From positions 248,001 to 312,000 of the forward strand of contig NZ_RBAH01000002.1 in the NCBI RefSeq assembly GCF_003626695.1: a stretch of DNA of 64,000 nucleotides. Direction: 5' to 3'. Shown piece after piece: positions 26,199 to 36,427 of this stretch. The DNA comes from Paenibacillus ginsengarvi (lineage in GTDB: Bacteria > Bacillota > Bacilli > Paenibacillales > NBRC-103111). The position numbers and the translations under genes are program-made. Position 1 is the stretch's first letter. Each line of letters starts with the position of its first letter. The notes beneath the pieces were generated by a model. It was not told the origin of the DNA and did not search any database. It worked only from the letters and a program-made list of their open reading frames with translations.

Positions 26199-27848
26199 AT
26201 GAAAACATTCAGATGGGTCAAATATTTGGCTATTGTGTCCGCAGCGTTTCTCGCGCTGGCGGCGTGCGGCGAAGCCAAGCCGGGTCCCGGAGCGGCTGCC
26301 GGGACGACGCCCGGCGCCGAGTCGAAGTCTGCGGCCTCACCCGGAGGCGAACTGTCGTTCGCGCTGGCGACGTCGCCGGATACGCTCGATCCGCATCGCA
26401 GCGGGCTGGCGGTAGCCGTCCGCGTCATTCGCACCATCTACGACAGTCTGGTCGTGCAGCTTCCGGACAATACGATCAAGCCGTGGCTTGCGACGGAATG
26501 GACGATCTCGCCGGACGGCAGAAGCTATACATTCAAGCTGCGCAAGGATGTGTTATTCCACGACGGTACGCCGTTCAACGCCGAAGCGGTCAAATACAGC
26601 TTCGACCGCATTCTCGATCCAGCGACGAAAGCGGCCAACGCTTCGGCGCTGCTGAAGCCGTACAAATCGTCGGAGGTGATCGACGACTTTACGATCAAGC
26701 TGAATTTGGAGACGCCGTCGGTAGCGTTCCTCGGCAATTTGAGCCAGGCGCTGCTCGGCATCGTATCTCCGACGGCCGCGAAAAAGTACGGCGATTTATT
26801 CGGCAAAAACCCGGTCGGCACCGGTCCGTTCCAATACGTGAAGTGGGACGACAATGCGGAGATCAAGGTCGAGCGTTATCCCGACTATGCCTGGGCGCCT
26901 GAGCTGGTGGACAACAAGGGCAAATCGTACCTGGATTCGATCGTGTTCAAGATCGTGCCGGAAGAGGCGACGCGCATCGGCAGCGTCCAGAGCGGTCAAG
27001 TAAGCGCAGCCGAAACCGTGCCGCCGCAAAACATCGTCTCGCTGAAAAACGACGCCAAGCTGCAGCTGCTGCAAGTCAATACGGGCGGCGTGCCTTACAC
27101 GCTTTTCTTCAACCAGCAGCGTCCGCCGTGGAACAACGTCAAAGCCCGCCAGGCGGTGCAGTACGCCGTCGACATCGACTCCATCGTCAAAAGCTTGTAT
27201 CTCGGTACGTATCCAAGAGCTTGGTCTCCGCTTTCCCCGACGACCTTCGGCTACGACCCGTCGCTGGAGAACGGCATCAAGCCCGATCTGGACAAAGCCA
27301 ACCGGCTGCTTGACGAGTTAGGCTGGGCGAAAGGCGCAGACGGCGTGCGTGAGAAGGACGGCAAGAAGCTGACGCTGCACTATGTCGACGGCTCGCCGAA
27401 CCGCGAGAAGCGCAACGATATAGCCGCCATTGTCCAGCAGCAGCTTAAGAAGGTCGGCATCGCCGTCGAGGTGGAGATTACGAAGGACACGGCCACCGTC
27501 GTTTATACGAATCAAGCTTACGACTTGTACGGCAACAGCCAGGTGAATTCCGACCCGGTTGCGCTGAACGCCTTCTACCATACGCCGGCCCCGAATGCGC
27601 GTCCGACGCTGTCCAAGCTGTCCGATCCGGAGATCGACAGTCTGCTGGAGCAAGGCGTTATCGAGACGGACACGGCCAAGCGCAAGGAAATTTACAAGAG
27701 GGTGCAGCACTACATTATCGACAACGCGGTCATTTTGCCGATTTACGTGTTCCCGTATACGGTGGCCGCTTCCAAAAGCGTGACCGGGATCAAGTTCGAC
27801 CCGCTTGGCTATCCGCTGTTCAACGACGTCGCATTGACGAAAAAGTAA
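26199..27848 (+). CDS. Peptide/nickel-type ABC substrate-binding lipoprotein
   Basis: This 549-residue lipoprotein (LALAAC lipobox, Cys23) is of the SBP_bac_5 family that includes DppA, OppA and NikA. The N-terminal lobe has DTLDPHRSG, and PWLATEWTISPDGRSYTFKLRK is the family signature. It would capture a peptide or a cysteine-adduct-like substrate outside the membrane and hand it to the two permeases that follow. The ribosome site is CAGGAGAG. Genes 26199-31775 form a complete transporter operon: one binding protein, two permeases and a fused ATPase. Substrate assignment to organosulfur compounds is contextual. Confidence 0.9.
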   Translation: MKTFRWVKYLAIVSAAFLALAACGEAKPGPGAAAGTTPGAESKSAASPGGELSFALATSPDTLDPHRSGLAVAVRVIRTIYDSLVVQLPDNTIKPWLATEWTISPDGRSYTFKLRKDVLFHDGTPFNAEAVKYSFDRILDPATKAANASALLKPYKSSEVIDDFTIKLNLETPSVAFLGNLSQALLGIVSPTAAKKYGDLFGKNPVGTGPFQYVKWDDNAEIKVERYPDYAWAPELVDNKGKSYLDSIVFKIVPEEATRIGSVQSGQVSAAETVPPQNIVSLKNDAKLQLLQVNTGGVPYTLFFNQQRPPWNNVKARQAVQYAVDIDSIVKSLYLGTYPRAWSPLSPTTFGYDPSLENGIKPDLDKANRLLDELGWAKGADGVREKDGKKLTLHYVDGSPNREKRNDIAAIVQQQLKKVGIAVEVEITKDTATVVYTNQAYDLYGNSQVNSDPVALNAFYHTPAPNARPTLSKLSDPEIDSLLEQGVIETDTAKRKEIYKRVQHYIIDNAVILPIYVFPYTVAASKSVTGIKFDPLGYPLFNDVALTKK

Positions 27849-27861
27849 GGAGGCGGCGAAG

Positions 27862-28791
27862 ATGACCAAGGCCGTTACGATTCGATTGCTCAGTTCCCTC
27901 GGCGTCATTGCGGGCTCCTCCATCCTGGTATTCTGCGTGCTGTACGTGCTGCCCGGCGATGTCGTGATGAATATGGTCGATCCAAGCGCGATGAGCCCGG
28001 AGGCGCTTGCCAATCTGCGGCATCAGCTTGGCGTCGACCGCCCCTTTTACGAGCAGTTTGTGAGCTATTTTCTCAACGTGCTGCGCGGCGATTTCGGACA
28101 TTCGCTGATCAATTCCGAGCCGGTGCTGCCCAAAATCATGACCCATTTCCCGGCTACGCTGGCGCTAACGGCGGCCTCCGCCGTGATCGCCGTTGCAGCC
28201 GGCGTGCTGCTCGGCGTCCTCTCCGCGATTCACCGGAACAAGGCGATCGATCTGATCGCGAGAGTGGTCGGATTGTTCGGCATCTCGATGCCGACCTTCT
28301 GGTCGGGCATTCTGCTTATTCTGGTGTTCTCCGTTTCGCTCGGCTGGCTGCCGGCGATGGGCTCGGATCGTTTTGCGGCGCTCGTGCTGCCCTCGCTGAC
28401 ACTCGGCTTGCTCGGGGCCGGTTTTATCGTCCGCATGGTGCGCAATTCCATGCTTGAGGTGCTCGGCGAGCCGTTTATTACAACGCTGCGGGCCAAAGGG
28501 TTGACGGAGCGCACGGTTTTGTACCGGCACGCGCTGCGTAATGCGCTTATTCCGGCGGTGACGATGATCGGCCTGCTCGTCGGAGAAATGCTGGCGGGGG
28601 CGGTTGTGATCGAAACGGTATTTTCGCGGCAAGGCATCGGGCGCATCATCTCCGACGCGCTCATGACCAAGGACCTCCCGGTCGTACAGGGAGTCGTCCT
28701 GTTCACGGCCATCGTTTATGTCGTCGTCAACGCGTTGGTGGACATTTCGTATTCCTATATCGATCCGCGGGTCAGGCGCCTGCAAAGCTAG
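27862..28791 (+). CDS. Dipeptide-type ABC permease 1 (DppB-like)
   Basis: This 309-residue integral membrane protein has six predicted membrane segments and the BPD_transp_1 loop TLRAKGLTERTVLYRHALRN, which is the coupling element contacting the ATPase. The N-terminal SLGVIAGSSILVFCVLYVLPGD is typical for the DppB/OppB group. It follows the binding protein by 13 bases with ribosome site AGGAGG. It forms a heterodimeric channel with the product of 28807. Confidence 0.93.
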   Translation: MTKAVTIRLLSSLGVIAGSSILVFCVLYVLPGDVVMNMVDPSAMSPEALANLRHQLGVDRPFYEQFVSYFLNVLRGDFGHSLINSEPVLPKIMTHFPATLALTAASAVIAVAAGVLLGVLSAIHRNKAIDLIARVVGLFGISMPTFWSGILLILVFSVSLGWLPAMGSDRFAALVLPSLTLGLLGAGFIVRMVRNSMLEVLGEPFITTLRAKGLTERTVLYRHALRNALIPAVTMIGLLVGEMLAGAVVIETVFSRQGIGRIISDALMTKDLPVVQGVVLFTAIVYVVVNALVDISYSYIDPRVRRLQS

Positions 28792-28806
28792 GAGGAGAAC
28801 CATTCG

Positions 28807-29700
28807 ATGAGAGAAGCAGCAACCGTCAAACCGTTATGGCGAACGAGGAGCACCGCTAAGGCTAACCGGCGTGCGGCGCCGCGAATCGCCTGGTCCAGGG
28901 CGCTGGCCTTCACGGCCGGACTGGTCGTTTTGTTCCTTATCTTATGTGCGGTCGCGCCGCAGTGGATCGCTCCATATTCGCCCACCGACATGCAGGCTGA
29001 CCGGATCTTGCTTGCGCCCGGCGCAGCCCACTGGCTCGGCACCGATTATTTCGGGCGGGACATCTACAGCGTAATCGTCTTCGGCGCGCGCGAATCGCTG
29101 TTCATCGGCTTCGCCTCGGTCGTCGTCGGCGGTCTGTCGGGAGCGCTGATCGGCGCCTTGGCCGGCTATGTCGGCAAATGGACGGATACGGTGTTGATGC
29201 GAGCCGTCGACATCGTCATGACGATTCCGGGCGTGCTGCTTGCGCTTGCCGTTGCCGCTGCGCTCGGTCCCGGTCTGTGGAACATCATATTGGCCGTCGC
29301 CATCGCCTCGGCCCCGAATTACGCCCGAATTATGCGAGGTCAAATTCTCAGCATCAAAAACCGCCCGTTCATAATGGCGTCGCGCTCCATCGGAGCGACC
29401 GAACTGTCGCTCTTCGTCCGGCATGTGCTGCCCAACTCGCTGTCGCCGCTGCTCGTTATGGCGTGCATCGGCGTAGGAACGGCGATATTGACCGGGTCCG
29501 GGCTCAGCTTCCTGGGTCTCGGCGTGCTGAAGGAGGTGCCGGACTGGGGGGCGCTTCTATCCCAAGGCCGGGGGTATTTGACCGTCGCCTGGTGGATTTG
29601 CACATTCCCGGGACTGGCGATAACGTTATTCGTTCTGTCGGTCAACATCATCGGCGACGAGCTGCGCGACAAGCTCGATCCGAAGAAACGGCGCGCTTAG
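28807..29700 (+). CDS. Dipeptide-type ABC permease 2 (DppC-like)
   Basis: This 297-residue membrane protein has the DppC/OppC N-terminal region and the phrase [14 protein letters not shown], which marks the family. The coupling loop is [21 protein letters not shown], and [17 protein letters not shown] is a known downstream landmark. The spacing to the preceding permease is 15 bases. It is the second half of the channel. Confidence 0.93.
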   Translation: MREAATVKPLWRTRSTAKANRRAAPRIAWSRALAFTAGLVVLFLILCAVAPQWIAPYSPTDMQADRILLAPGAAHWLGTDYFGRDIYSVIVFGARESLFIGFASVVVGGLSGALIGALAGYVGKWTDTVLMRAVDIVMTIPGVLLALAVAAALGPGLWNIILAVAIASAPNYARIMRGQILSIKNRPFIMASRSIGATELSLFVRHVLPNSLSPLLVMACIGVGTAILTGSGLSFLGLGVLKEVPDWGALLSQGRGYLTVAWWICTFPGLAITLFVLSVNIIGDELRDKLDPKKRRA

Positions 29701-29723
29701 GCCGCGTACAGGAGGAGACGCAG

Positions 29724-31775
29724 GTGAGTCAATTGCTGAATATGGAAAGCGTAAGCGTCGAATTCGCAACGGCCAAAGGTATCGTGCAGGCGATCCGCGA
29801 TGTCAGCTTCTCGATAGAGGCGGGCGAAACCGTCTGCCTCGTCGGCGAGTCGGGGAGCGGTAAGACCGTTACATCCAAAGCCGTCATGCGATTGATCGAC
29901 GACGAGAACGGCTCGATCAGCGCCGGCTCGATCCGGCTCTCCGGGGTGGACATCGCCCGACTTCCCCGGCAGGCGCTCCGATCGCTGCGCGGGAAGAAGA
30001 TGGCGATGGTGTTCCAGGAGCCTATGGCCGCTTTCGACCCGGTCTTTACGATCGGCCGGCAGATCGTCGAGACGATTGTGCGCCACGACCGCAAAACGAC
30101 GGCCGATAAAGCCCGGAAGCGGGCGATCGATTTACTCCAGCGCGTCGGCATCCCAGAGCCGGAGCTGCGGCTTAAAATGTACCCGAACGAGCTGTCCGGG
30201 GGAATGCTGCAGCGGGCGATGATCGCAATGGCTTTAAGCTGCGGCCCTGAGCTGCTCATCGCCGACGAACCGACGACGGCGCTCGACGTTACGATTCAGG
30301 CGCAAATTTTGCAGCTGCTCCAGGAGCTGAAGAGCGAGTTTAACATGGCGATTTTGCTCATCACTCACGATCTGGGCATCGCTGCGGAAATCGCCGATCG
30401 GGTTGTCGTCATGTACGCCGGGGAGGTCGTCGAACAGGCCGCCACCACCGAGCTGTTCGCCGAGCCGCATCATCCGTATACGCAGGGGCTGCTGCAGTCG
30501 ATTACGGCGATGGACAGCGATCGCTCGAAGCGGCTGTATACGATTCCCGGTTCGATCCCGAGCTTGTCCGAACTGCCGAGCGGGTGCCGTTTCCATCCCC
30601 GCTGCCCTTATGCCACGGAGCAATGCGCCGGGGAAACGCCGGCGCTGATAAACCGGGAAGGCCGGCAGGCGGCATGCTGGCATGTCGACCGGGTGGTTGC
30701 CGCCGCGCGCTCGAAGCCCGAGGCGCCCTCGGAGCGTTCGCCCGTCCCGATATCCTTGTCGGAGTCCGAGTCCGCGCGACTTCCCGCCGGAGAGCCGCGT
30801 TCTTCCGCCGACGTGCTGTTCGAGGTGCGGAATCTGACGAAGCATTATCCGTATGGCCGCTCGATGTTTCCGGGAAACCGAAAGGTGATTCAAGCCGTCG
30901 ACGATGTATCGTTTACGATCCGCAGGGGCGAGACATTCGGTCTTGTCGGGGAGTCGGGCAGCGGCAAGTCGACGCTCGGTCGGGTGCTTTTGCGGCTGGA
31001 GAAACCTTCTTCCGGGTCGGTTCGGTTCGAAGGGCGCGAGCTGGGCGCATTGTCCGCAGCCGAACTGCGCGCCGAGCGCAAGCAGATGCAGATGATTTTC
31101 CAGGACCCATACGGCTCCGTCGATCCGCGCTGGAAGGTCGGGGACATCATCGGTGAGCCGTTCGCCGTTCATGGCGGCGGGACCGCCGCGGAGAAGAAGG
31201 AGGCGGTGCTGGAGCTGCTGCGGCTTGTCGGTCTGGGGCCAAGCGCCTATGACCGGTATCCCCACGAGTTTTCCGGGGGACAGCGCCAACGGATCGGCAT
31301 CGCGAGGGCGATCGCTCTCCGGCCGAAGTTCGTACTGGCCGACGAAGCCGTGTCTGCGCTGGATGTGTCGGTTCAGGCTCAGATCGTCAATCTGCTTCAG
31401 GAGCTTCGGCAGCAATTGGACTTGACGTTCCTTTTTATCGGTCACGGTCTGAATGTGGTTCGCTACGTCTCCGATCGCATCGGCGTGATGTATTTGGGCA
31501 AACTGGTGGAAATTGCGCCGAGCGAACGGCTGTTCCGGCAACCGGCTCATCCTTATACGAAGGCGTTGATTGCGTCCATCCCCGTTCCGCTCCCCGACCA
31601 GAAGCGCCGGTTTGCCGCCGTGCAGGGGGAAATTCCGTCGCCCGCTAGTCCCCCCTCCGGCTGCCGCTTCCGTACGCGATGCCCGCTGGCAACCGACCGC
31701 TGCGCCTTGGAGCAGCCGGAATTCCGGGAAGTAACGCCGGATCATGCGGTGGCGTGCCATTATCCCGCCGACTAG
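29724..31775 (+). CDS. Fused dipeptide-type ABC ATPase (DppD-DppF-like)
   Basis: This 683-residue protein joins two ABC ATPase domains. Domain 1 has Walker A GESGSGKT, signature LSGGMLQR and Walker B LLIADEP, followed by the oligopeptide C-terminal Cys pattern RCPYATEQC. Domain 2 has GESGSGKS, signature FSGGQRQR, Walker B FVLADEA, and a similar Cys-rich tail. In many transporters these are two separate proteins; here one chain supplies both. I chose GTG 29724, with GGAGGAG six bases upstream; the frame is open further upstream only because it runs antiphase through the permease gene. It completes the transporter encoded from 26199. Confidence 0.93.
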   Translation: MSQLLNMESVSVEFATAKGIVQAIRDVSFSIEAGETVCLVGESGSGKTVTSKAVMRLIDDENGSISAGSIRLSGVDIARLPRQALRSLRGKKMAMVFQEPMAAFDPVFTIGRQIVETIVRHDRKTTADKARKRAIDLLQRVGIPEPELRLKMYPNELSGGMLQRAMIAMALSCGPELLIADEPTTALDVTIQAQILQLLQELKSEFNMAILLITHDLGIAAEIADRVVVMYAGEVVEQAATTELFAEPHHPYTQGLLQSITAMDSDRSKRLYTIPGSIPSLSELPSGCRFHPRCPYATEQCAGETPALINREGRQAACWHVDRVVAAARSKPEAPSERSPVPISLSESESARLPAGEPRSSADVLFEVRNLTKHYPYGRSMFPGNRKVIQAVDDVSFTIRRGETFGLVGESGSGKSTLGRVLLRLEKPSSGSVRFEGRELGALSAAELRAERKQMQMIFQDPYGSVDPRWKVGDIIGEPFAVHGGGTAAEKKEAVLELLRLVGLGPSAYDRYPHEFSGGQRQRIGIARAIALRPKFVLADEAVSALDVSVQAQIVNLLQELRQQLDLTFLFIGHGLNVVRYVSDRIGVMYLGKLVEIAPSERLFRQPAHPYTKALIASIPVPLPDQKRRFAAVQGEIPSPASPPSGCRFRTRCPLATDRCALEQPEFREVTPDHAVACHYPAD

Positions 31776-31820
31776 GAGAGGTGTTGCACTTGCGAGCGCC
31801 ATCGAACGGGGGAGCTGTAC

Positions 31821-32696
31821 ATGAATTTCGAGAATATTGAAGCGTTTGTTTATGTCTTTCATTACGGCAGCTTTAACAAGGCCGCGGAAGTACTTTATTT
31901 GTCGCAGCCTTCCGTCACGGCGCGCATCCAGTCTCTGGAGCGCGAGCTGGACTGCCGGTTGTTCGACCGCTTGGGCCGACAGGTGCATTTGACTGAGAAC
32001 GGCGTCAAGTTCCTGCCCTACGCCCAGCAGTTGCTGCAAACGTACCAAAAGGGCAAGCAGCAACTCCAGCGCCCCCGGATGATCCCGCAGGAGCTGCGGC
32101 TCGGCTGCACCGGATCCGTGTCGAACTATATCATACCGGAGCTGCTGCCCAGACTGAAGGCGCGTTATCCCGGGCTGCATATGAAGGTGACGACGGCGCT
32201 GACCGACGAGATCGTTGCCAAAGTGCTAAACCGGGAGCTGGACGTCGGCTTCGTCCGCAACATCACCCATCCGAACCTGCAATCGCTCAAGTTTTACGAA
32301 GATCCGATCCGCCTGTATACGTACGCCGACCATCCGCTGGCCGGCAAAGAGGAGGTCGCCGCCGAGCTGCTCGTCGACGAGCCGTTCGTTTTCTTCGAAT
32401 GCGGCTCGCTGGACTGGCTCCGCATTCATCGCGTCTTTCAAAGCCTGAACCGGCCGCCTGAAATCGAATTTCATACGGACAATGCGGAGATGGCCAAGAA
32501 GCTTGTGCTGAACAAAGCCGGCATCGGTTTCCTGCCGGGCCTGTGCGTCAGCAAGGAAGTGCGCGAAGGGCAACTCTTACCTGTCAATGTGGCCGAGGTG
32601 ACGGGCGTCGGTCTGCAAACGAACATCATCAGCCTGAACGGCGAGCAGACGGAAGTCGTCCGGTTTCTGCTTGCGAACCGTCCCGGTGAAGTCTAG
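31821..32696 (+). CDS. LysR-family regulator (CysL/YtlI-like)
   Basis: This 291-residue regulator has the LysR winged helix at residues 1-60 (FNKAAEVLYLSQPSVTARIQ) and a periplasmic-binding-like effector domain. It resembles the CysL/YtlI group that activates sulfur-assimilation genes in bacilli, though the subfamily call is by eye. It follows the ATPase gene by 45 bases and precedes the MsnO8-type monooxygenase by 18, so it is inside the operon it probably controls. The co-inducer would be a sulfur metabolite such as O-acetylserine, by analogy. Confidence 0.88.
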   Translation: MNFENIEAFVYVFHYGSFNKAAEVLYLSQPSVTARIQSLERELDCRLFDRLGRQVHLTENGVKFLPYAQQLLQTYQKGKQQLQRPRMIPQELRLGCTGSVSNYIIPELLPRLKARYPGLHMKVTTALTDEIVAKVLNRELDVGFVRNITHPNLQSLKFYEDPIRLYTYADHPLAGKEEVAAELLVDEPFVFFECGSLDWLRIHRVFQSLNRPPEIEFHTDNAEMAKKLVLNKAGIGFLPGLCVSKEVREGQLLPVNVAEVTGVGLQTNIISLNGEQTEVVRFLLANRPGEV

Positions 32697-32714
32697 AACG
32701 GAGTGGATAACCTT

Positions 32715-33740
32715 ATGGCCCTCAAGCTCAGCATTCTCGATCAAACCCCGATACTGCCCGGGGAAACGCCTTCGCTGGCTTTCCAGCATACCGTCGAGCT
32801 GGCCCGTTTGGCCGAGCGGCACGGGTATTACCGATTCTGGGTATCGGAGCACCACGATTCGGATCGCGTAGCGGGCACGTCGCCCGAGGTGCTGATCGCC
32901 CACCTGCTGGCGCATACGGAGAAGCTTCGCATCGGCGCCGGGGGAGTGATGCTCCAGCATTACAGCCCGTACAAGGTCGCTGAAAATTTCAACGTGCTCG
33001 CTTCGCTGGCTCCGGGACGCGTCGACCTAGGTATCGGGCGAGCGCCCGGCGGACTGCCCCGTTCGACGAGGGCGCTCCGGCAGAACGAAGGAGAGACGGC
33101 GCCATTATCCGACAAGCTATCCGAACTTCGGCGCTATGTGGCGAACCGGGTGCCCGCCGATCATCCGTATGCGGGCATTGTCGCCGCTCCCATCGCCGAG
33201 CGCCCCGCCGAGCTGTACGTGCTCGGCACGAGCGTAGCAAGCGCGGAGATTGCCGCCGAAGCCGGGCTGCCCTACGTGTTCGCCCTGTTCATTAACAGCG
33301 ATGCATCGACGGCGCACGAGGCGTTCCGCACGTATGCGGAGCGGTTTGTTGCGGATGCCGGACGGCCACCGCAGCCGATCTTAGCGCTATCGGCTGCGGT
33401 GGCCGATACCGAGGAGGAGGCGCAGGAGCTCGCCCAGTCTTACAAGCTGGTCAAAATCAAGCTGGCCAGCGGACGAACGCTCACCGTCGGCACCGTCGAG
33501 CAAGCCGAGGAATTCGGCAGACAGTCGAACGAGGAGTACAAGATCGAAACGCAGCCGGCGCAAATCGCCAAAGGCACGAAGGAATCGGTGCGCGCCCAGC
33601 TTCTGGAGCTGCGGCGGGAGTTCGGCGTGGAGGAACTGATCGTCGTCTCCACGCATCTGCGCAGCTTCGAGGCCCGCAAACGTTCCTACACCCTGCTGGC
33701 CGAGGCGTTTGCCCAAGAGCTGGCGGCCGCGTCGGTCTGA
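32715..33740 (+). CDS. MsnO8-type luciferase-like monooxygenase
   Basis: This 341-residue enzyme is of the MsnO8 group of luciferase-like monooxygenases. The start [16 protein letters not shown] and [22 protein letters not shown] are the typical landmarks, and [17 protein letters not shown] follows. B. subtilis YtmO has this type and lies in a sulfur-compound operon. ATG 32715 is chosen because it matches the family start and has GGAG 11 bases upstream; GTG 32703 would add four residues. It would use FMNH2 or FAD-derived electrons to oxidise an organosulfur or related substrate. Confidence 0.86.
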   Translation: MALKLSILDQTPILPGETPSLAFQHTVELARLAERHGYYRFWVSEHHDSDRVAGTSPEVLIAHLLAHTEKLRIGAGGVMLQHYSPYKVAENFNVLASLAPGRVDLGIGRAPGGLPRSTRALRQNEGETAPLSDKLSELRRYVANRVPADHPYAGIVAAPIAERPAELYVLGTSVASAEIAAEAGLPYVFALFINSDASTAHEAFRTYAERFVADAGRPPQPILALSAAVADTEEEAQELAQSYKLVKIKLASGRTLTVGTVEQAEEFGRQSNEEYKIETQPAQIAKGTKESVRAQLLELRREFGVEELIVVSTHLRSFEARKRSYTLLAEAFAQELAAASV

Positions 33741-33781
33741 GCACGGCCAAACAATCCCAATCGAGACGGAGGAGATTTACG

Positions 33782-35125
33782 ATGACCAAGAAGAGACAAA
33801 TCAAGCTGGGCGCCATTTTGCACGGAGTCGGGGGGAACATTTCCGGTTGGAGGCATCCGGACGCAACTACGAATGCCAGCGTCAATTTCGAACTGTACAA
33901 AAAATGGACGCGGAAGGCGGAGGATGGCAAGTTTGACTTCGTCTTCATCGCCGACGGCTTGTATATTACGGAAAAATCGATACCGCATTTTCTCAACCGG
34001 TTCGAGCCGCTTACGATCCTGAGCGCTCTGGCCGGGGTCAGCTCGAAGATCGGCCTCGTCGGCACGCTGTCGACCTCGTACAGCGAGCCGTTCACCGTCT
34101 CGCGGCAGTTCGGCTCGCTCGATATGATCAGCGGCGGCCGCGCCGGGTGGAACGTCGTCACCTCGCCGCTCGAAGGCTCCGCGCTCAATTACGGCAAGAC
34201 GGAGCAGCAGCATCCGTCCCATTCGGAACGCTACAAAATCGCCGACGAATATTTGCGCGTAGCGACCGGGCTCTGGGATTCGTGGGAGGACGATGCCTTC
34301 GTGCGCGACAAGGCATCCGGTGTCTTCTTCGACCCGGCCAAAATGCACGCGCTGCACCATAAGGGCGACTATTTCTCGGTGAAAGGCCCGCTCAATATCG
34401 CCCGCTCGCCGCAAGGGCAGCCCGTTATTTTCCAGGCCGGAGCGTCGGAGTCCGGCAAACAGTTCGCCGCCCAATGGGCGAACGCGATTTTCACCGGCCA
34501 GGAGACGGCGGAGGAAGGCAAGCTGTATTACGACGACGTCAAGGGCCGCGCACGTGCATTGGGGCGCAACCCGGATGAGATCGTTATTCTGCCCGGCATC
34601 AGGCCGATTATCGGCAGCACCCTGGAAGAAGCGGAGCGCAAGTACGAAGAGATCGCCGGTCTTGTGTCCATCGATAAAGCGCTGGATTTCCTGGGACGCT
34701 TCTTCGAGCACCACGACTTCTCCCGGTATCCGCTTGACGAGCCGTTCCCCGAGCTGGGCGATCTTGGACGCAACAGCTTCCAAAGTGGCACGGACCGCAT
34801 CAAAGCAAGGGCGAAGGAGGAAGGGCTAACACTTCGCCAGGTTGCGCTGCAGACCGCGACGCCGAAACCGACGTTCCTCGGCACGCCTGAGACGGTCGCC
34901 AACAAGCTGCAAGCTTGGTTCGAAGCGGGCGCGGCCGACGGCTTCATCGTCGGAGCGGCGGCTCCGCGCGGTTTGGAGGAATTCGTCGATCATGTTGTGC
35001 CGATTTTGCAAAAACGCGGTTTGTTCCGCGAAGAATACGAAGCGGATACGCTGCGGGGCAATCTGGGCATCCCCGTTCCGGCAAACCGGTATGCGCCGAA
35101 GACGACCGACGCAGCTATTGTTTGA
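33782..35125 (+). CDS. NtaA/SnaA/DszA-type flavin-dependent monooxygenase (2)
   Basis: This 447-residue enzyme is closely similar along its full length to the monooxygenase at 24191 (shared [28 protein letters not shown]). GGAGGAG lies seven bases before the ATG. Two similar enzymes in one cluster suggest two successive oxidations or two related substrates. B. subtilis YtnJ/CmoJ of this group acts on N-acetyl-S-alkyl-cysteine-type compounds, and the M20 hydrolase encoded next could act as the matching deacetylase. The exact substrate is not readable from the sequence. Confidence 0.88.
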   Translation: MTKKRQIKLGAILHGVGGNISGWRHPDATTNASVNFELYKKWTRKAEDGKFDFVFIADGLYITEKSIPHFLNRFEPLTILSALAGVSSKIGLVGTLSTSYSEPFTVSRQFGSLDMISGGRAGWNVVTSPLEGSALNYGKTEQQHPSHSERYKIADEYLRVATGLWDSWEDDAFVRDKASGVFFDPAKMHALHHKGDYFSVKGPLNIARSPQGQPVIFQAGASESGKQFAAQWANAIFTGQETAEEGKLYYDDVKGRARALGRNPDEIVILPGIRPIIGSTLEEAERKYEEIAGLVSIDKALDFLGRFFEHHDFSRYPLDEPFPELGDLGRNSFQSGTDRIKARAKEEGLTLRQVALQTATPKPTFLGTPETVANKLQAWFEAGAADGFIVGAAAPRGLEEFVDHVVPILQKRGLFREEYEADTLRGNLGIPVPANRYAPKTTDAAIV

Positions 35126-35208
35126 CGCAACCGGCACTGTTAGTGAGCGCCGCAAAGAAAGGAGGAAAAACAATACAGTCCACATTTTTGGAAGCCAGGA
35201 AAGCGGAT

Positions 35209-36312
35209 ATGCTCGACCTGCTTGAGAAGCTTGTCAATATCGATAGCGGGACCTTTTATAAAGCGGGTGTGGATCGGGTGGGGCAGGTGCTGGCCTCCGC
35301 TTTTCAAGCTTTGGGATTTCAGGTTGTGGTTGATCGGCAGTCTGAGCGTGGAGATCATTTGATCATTGTTCATCCCGAAGCAATGCATCCGAGCATTTTG
35401 ATCATTGGGCATTTGGACACTGTATTCCCTGTCGGTACCGCACGAAGCCGCCCTTTTTCATATGACGAATCGTTCGCTTACGGACCCGGCGTATACGATA
35501 TGAAGGCCAGCTTGGTCATGTCGCTGTTTGCGATACAATCATTGATTGAAGCAGGGGACGAGAGTTTCAAACGGATCAAAATCATTCTGAATTCGGACGA
35601 AGAACACGGTTCGATCTATTCCAGGGAACTGATAAAGCGGGAATCGGCAGGCATTAAGTTTGCTTTGATCATTGAGCCAAGCGATATGACGGGGAAGCTT
35701 ATAACCGGCAGGCGCGGCGGTGGTAAATTCGAATTGCACGTAACCGGAAGGGCGGCGCATTCCGGAGAAGAACCGGAAAAAGGGCGAAGCGCCATAGGCG
35801 AACTCGCACATAAAATTATTCAGCTTCATGGGTTGACCGACCCCCATGCAGGCGTGCATGTCAATGTCGGGGTTGTCAGCGGCGGAACAACCAGCAACAC
35901 GATCGCCGCCCATGCCAATGCTTCTATTGATGTACGAATGGAGACACCGGATCAGGCCATAGAGTTGGAGCGTAAAATCAAACACATTTGCTCGACTGCA
36001 ACGATTGAAGGAACAACACTAGTATTGGAAGGCGGCATTACTAGACAACCGATGATCAAAAATGCCAACTCTGAGCATTTATTGAATATTGTTCAAGAAG
36101 AAGCGATGCAGCTGGGAGAGTCGTTAACGGATAAGAAAGTAGGTTCAGGATCAGACGGTAACCTGACTGCTGCCATAGGGATAGCGACGATTGATGCTCT
36201 AGGTCCACGTGGTGGAAACGCTCATACTGCGGACGAATTTCTGGTTATTGAAAGTTTGATACCAAGAACAATACTGCTGGCTAACCTAGTTAAACGACTA
36301 AGTCTTGAATAA
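35209..36312 (+). CDS. M20 family metallohydrolase (CPG2-like)
   Basis: This dizinc peptidase/deacylase of about 367 residues shows all the family ligands: GHLDTVFP (His and Asp), GPGVYDMKA (bridging Asp), DEEHG (catalytic Glu pair), IEPSD, and a final NAHTADEF (His). It may deacetylate an N-acyl sulfur amino acid or cleave a glutamyl compound. I list the ATG at 35209 (AGGA eight bases upstream). The best ribosome site, GGAGG at 35161-35165, instead stands seven bases before an in-frame ATA at 35173, and family members usually have about 12 more residues here. The gene is visibly less GC-rich than the monooxygenase genes before it. It follows monooxygenase 2 by 83 bases. Confidence 0.88.
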   Translation: MLDLLEKLVNIDSGTFYKAGVDRVGQVLASAFQALGFQVVVDRQSERGDHLIIVHPEAMHPSILIIGHLDTVFPVGTARSRPFSYDESFAYGPGVYDMKASLVMSLFAIQSLIEAGDESFKRIKIILNSDEEHGSIYSRELIKRESAGIKFALIIEPSDMTGKLITGRRGGGKFELHVTGRAAHSGEEPEKGRSAIGELAHKIIQLHGLTDPHAGVHVNVGVVSGGTTSNTIAAHANASIDVRMETPDQAIELERKIKHICSTATIEGTTLVLEGGITRQPMIKNANSEHLLNIVQEEAMQLGESLTDKKVGSGSDGNLTAAIGIATIDALGPRGGNAHTADEFLVIESLIPRTILLANLVKRLSLE

Positions 36313-36427
36313 ACGGACAGGAAACGGCTTTCATAATCATTTTTATTAAACAAAGCGGATTACCCGGTTCATGGAGTGCGGGCATGATCTAAGCACCGGC
36401 CAGGATATCCTATACAGAGAGGCGAGT

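Noticed and set aside
29178..29723. Upstream extension of the ABC ATPase frame into the permease gene
   Set aside because: The extension reads the permease gene in the wrong phase and has no domain; GTG 29724 has a strong ribosome site.
30234..32180. 648-codon open frame on the minus strand
   Set aside because: It runs antisense through the ABC ATPase and LysR genes in GC-rich DNA; its protein is low-complexity, with no motif, and the plus-strand gene has clear Walker motifs.
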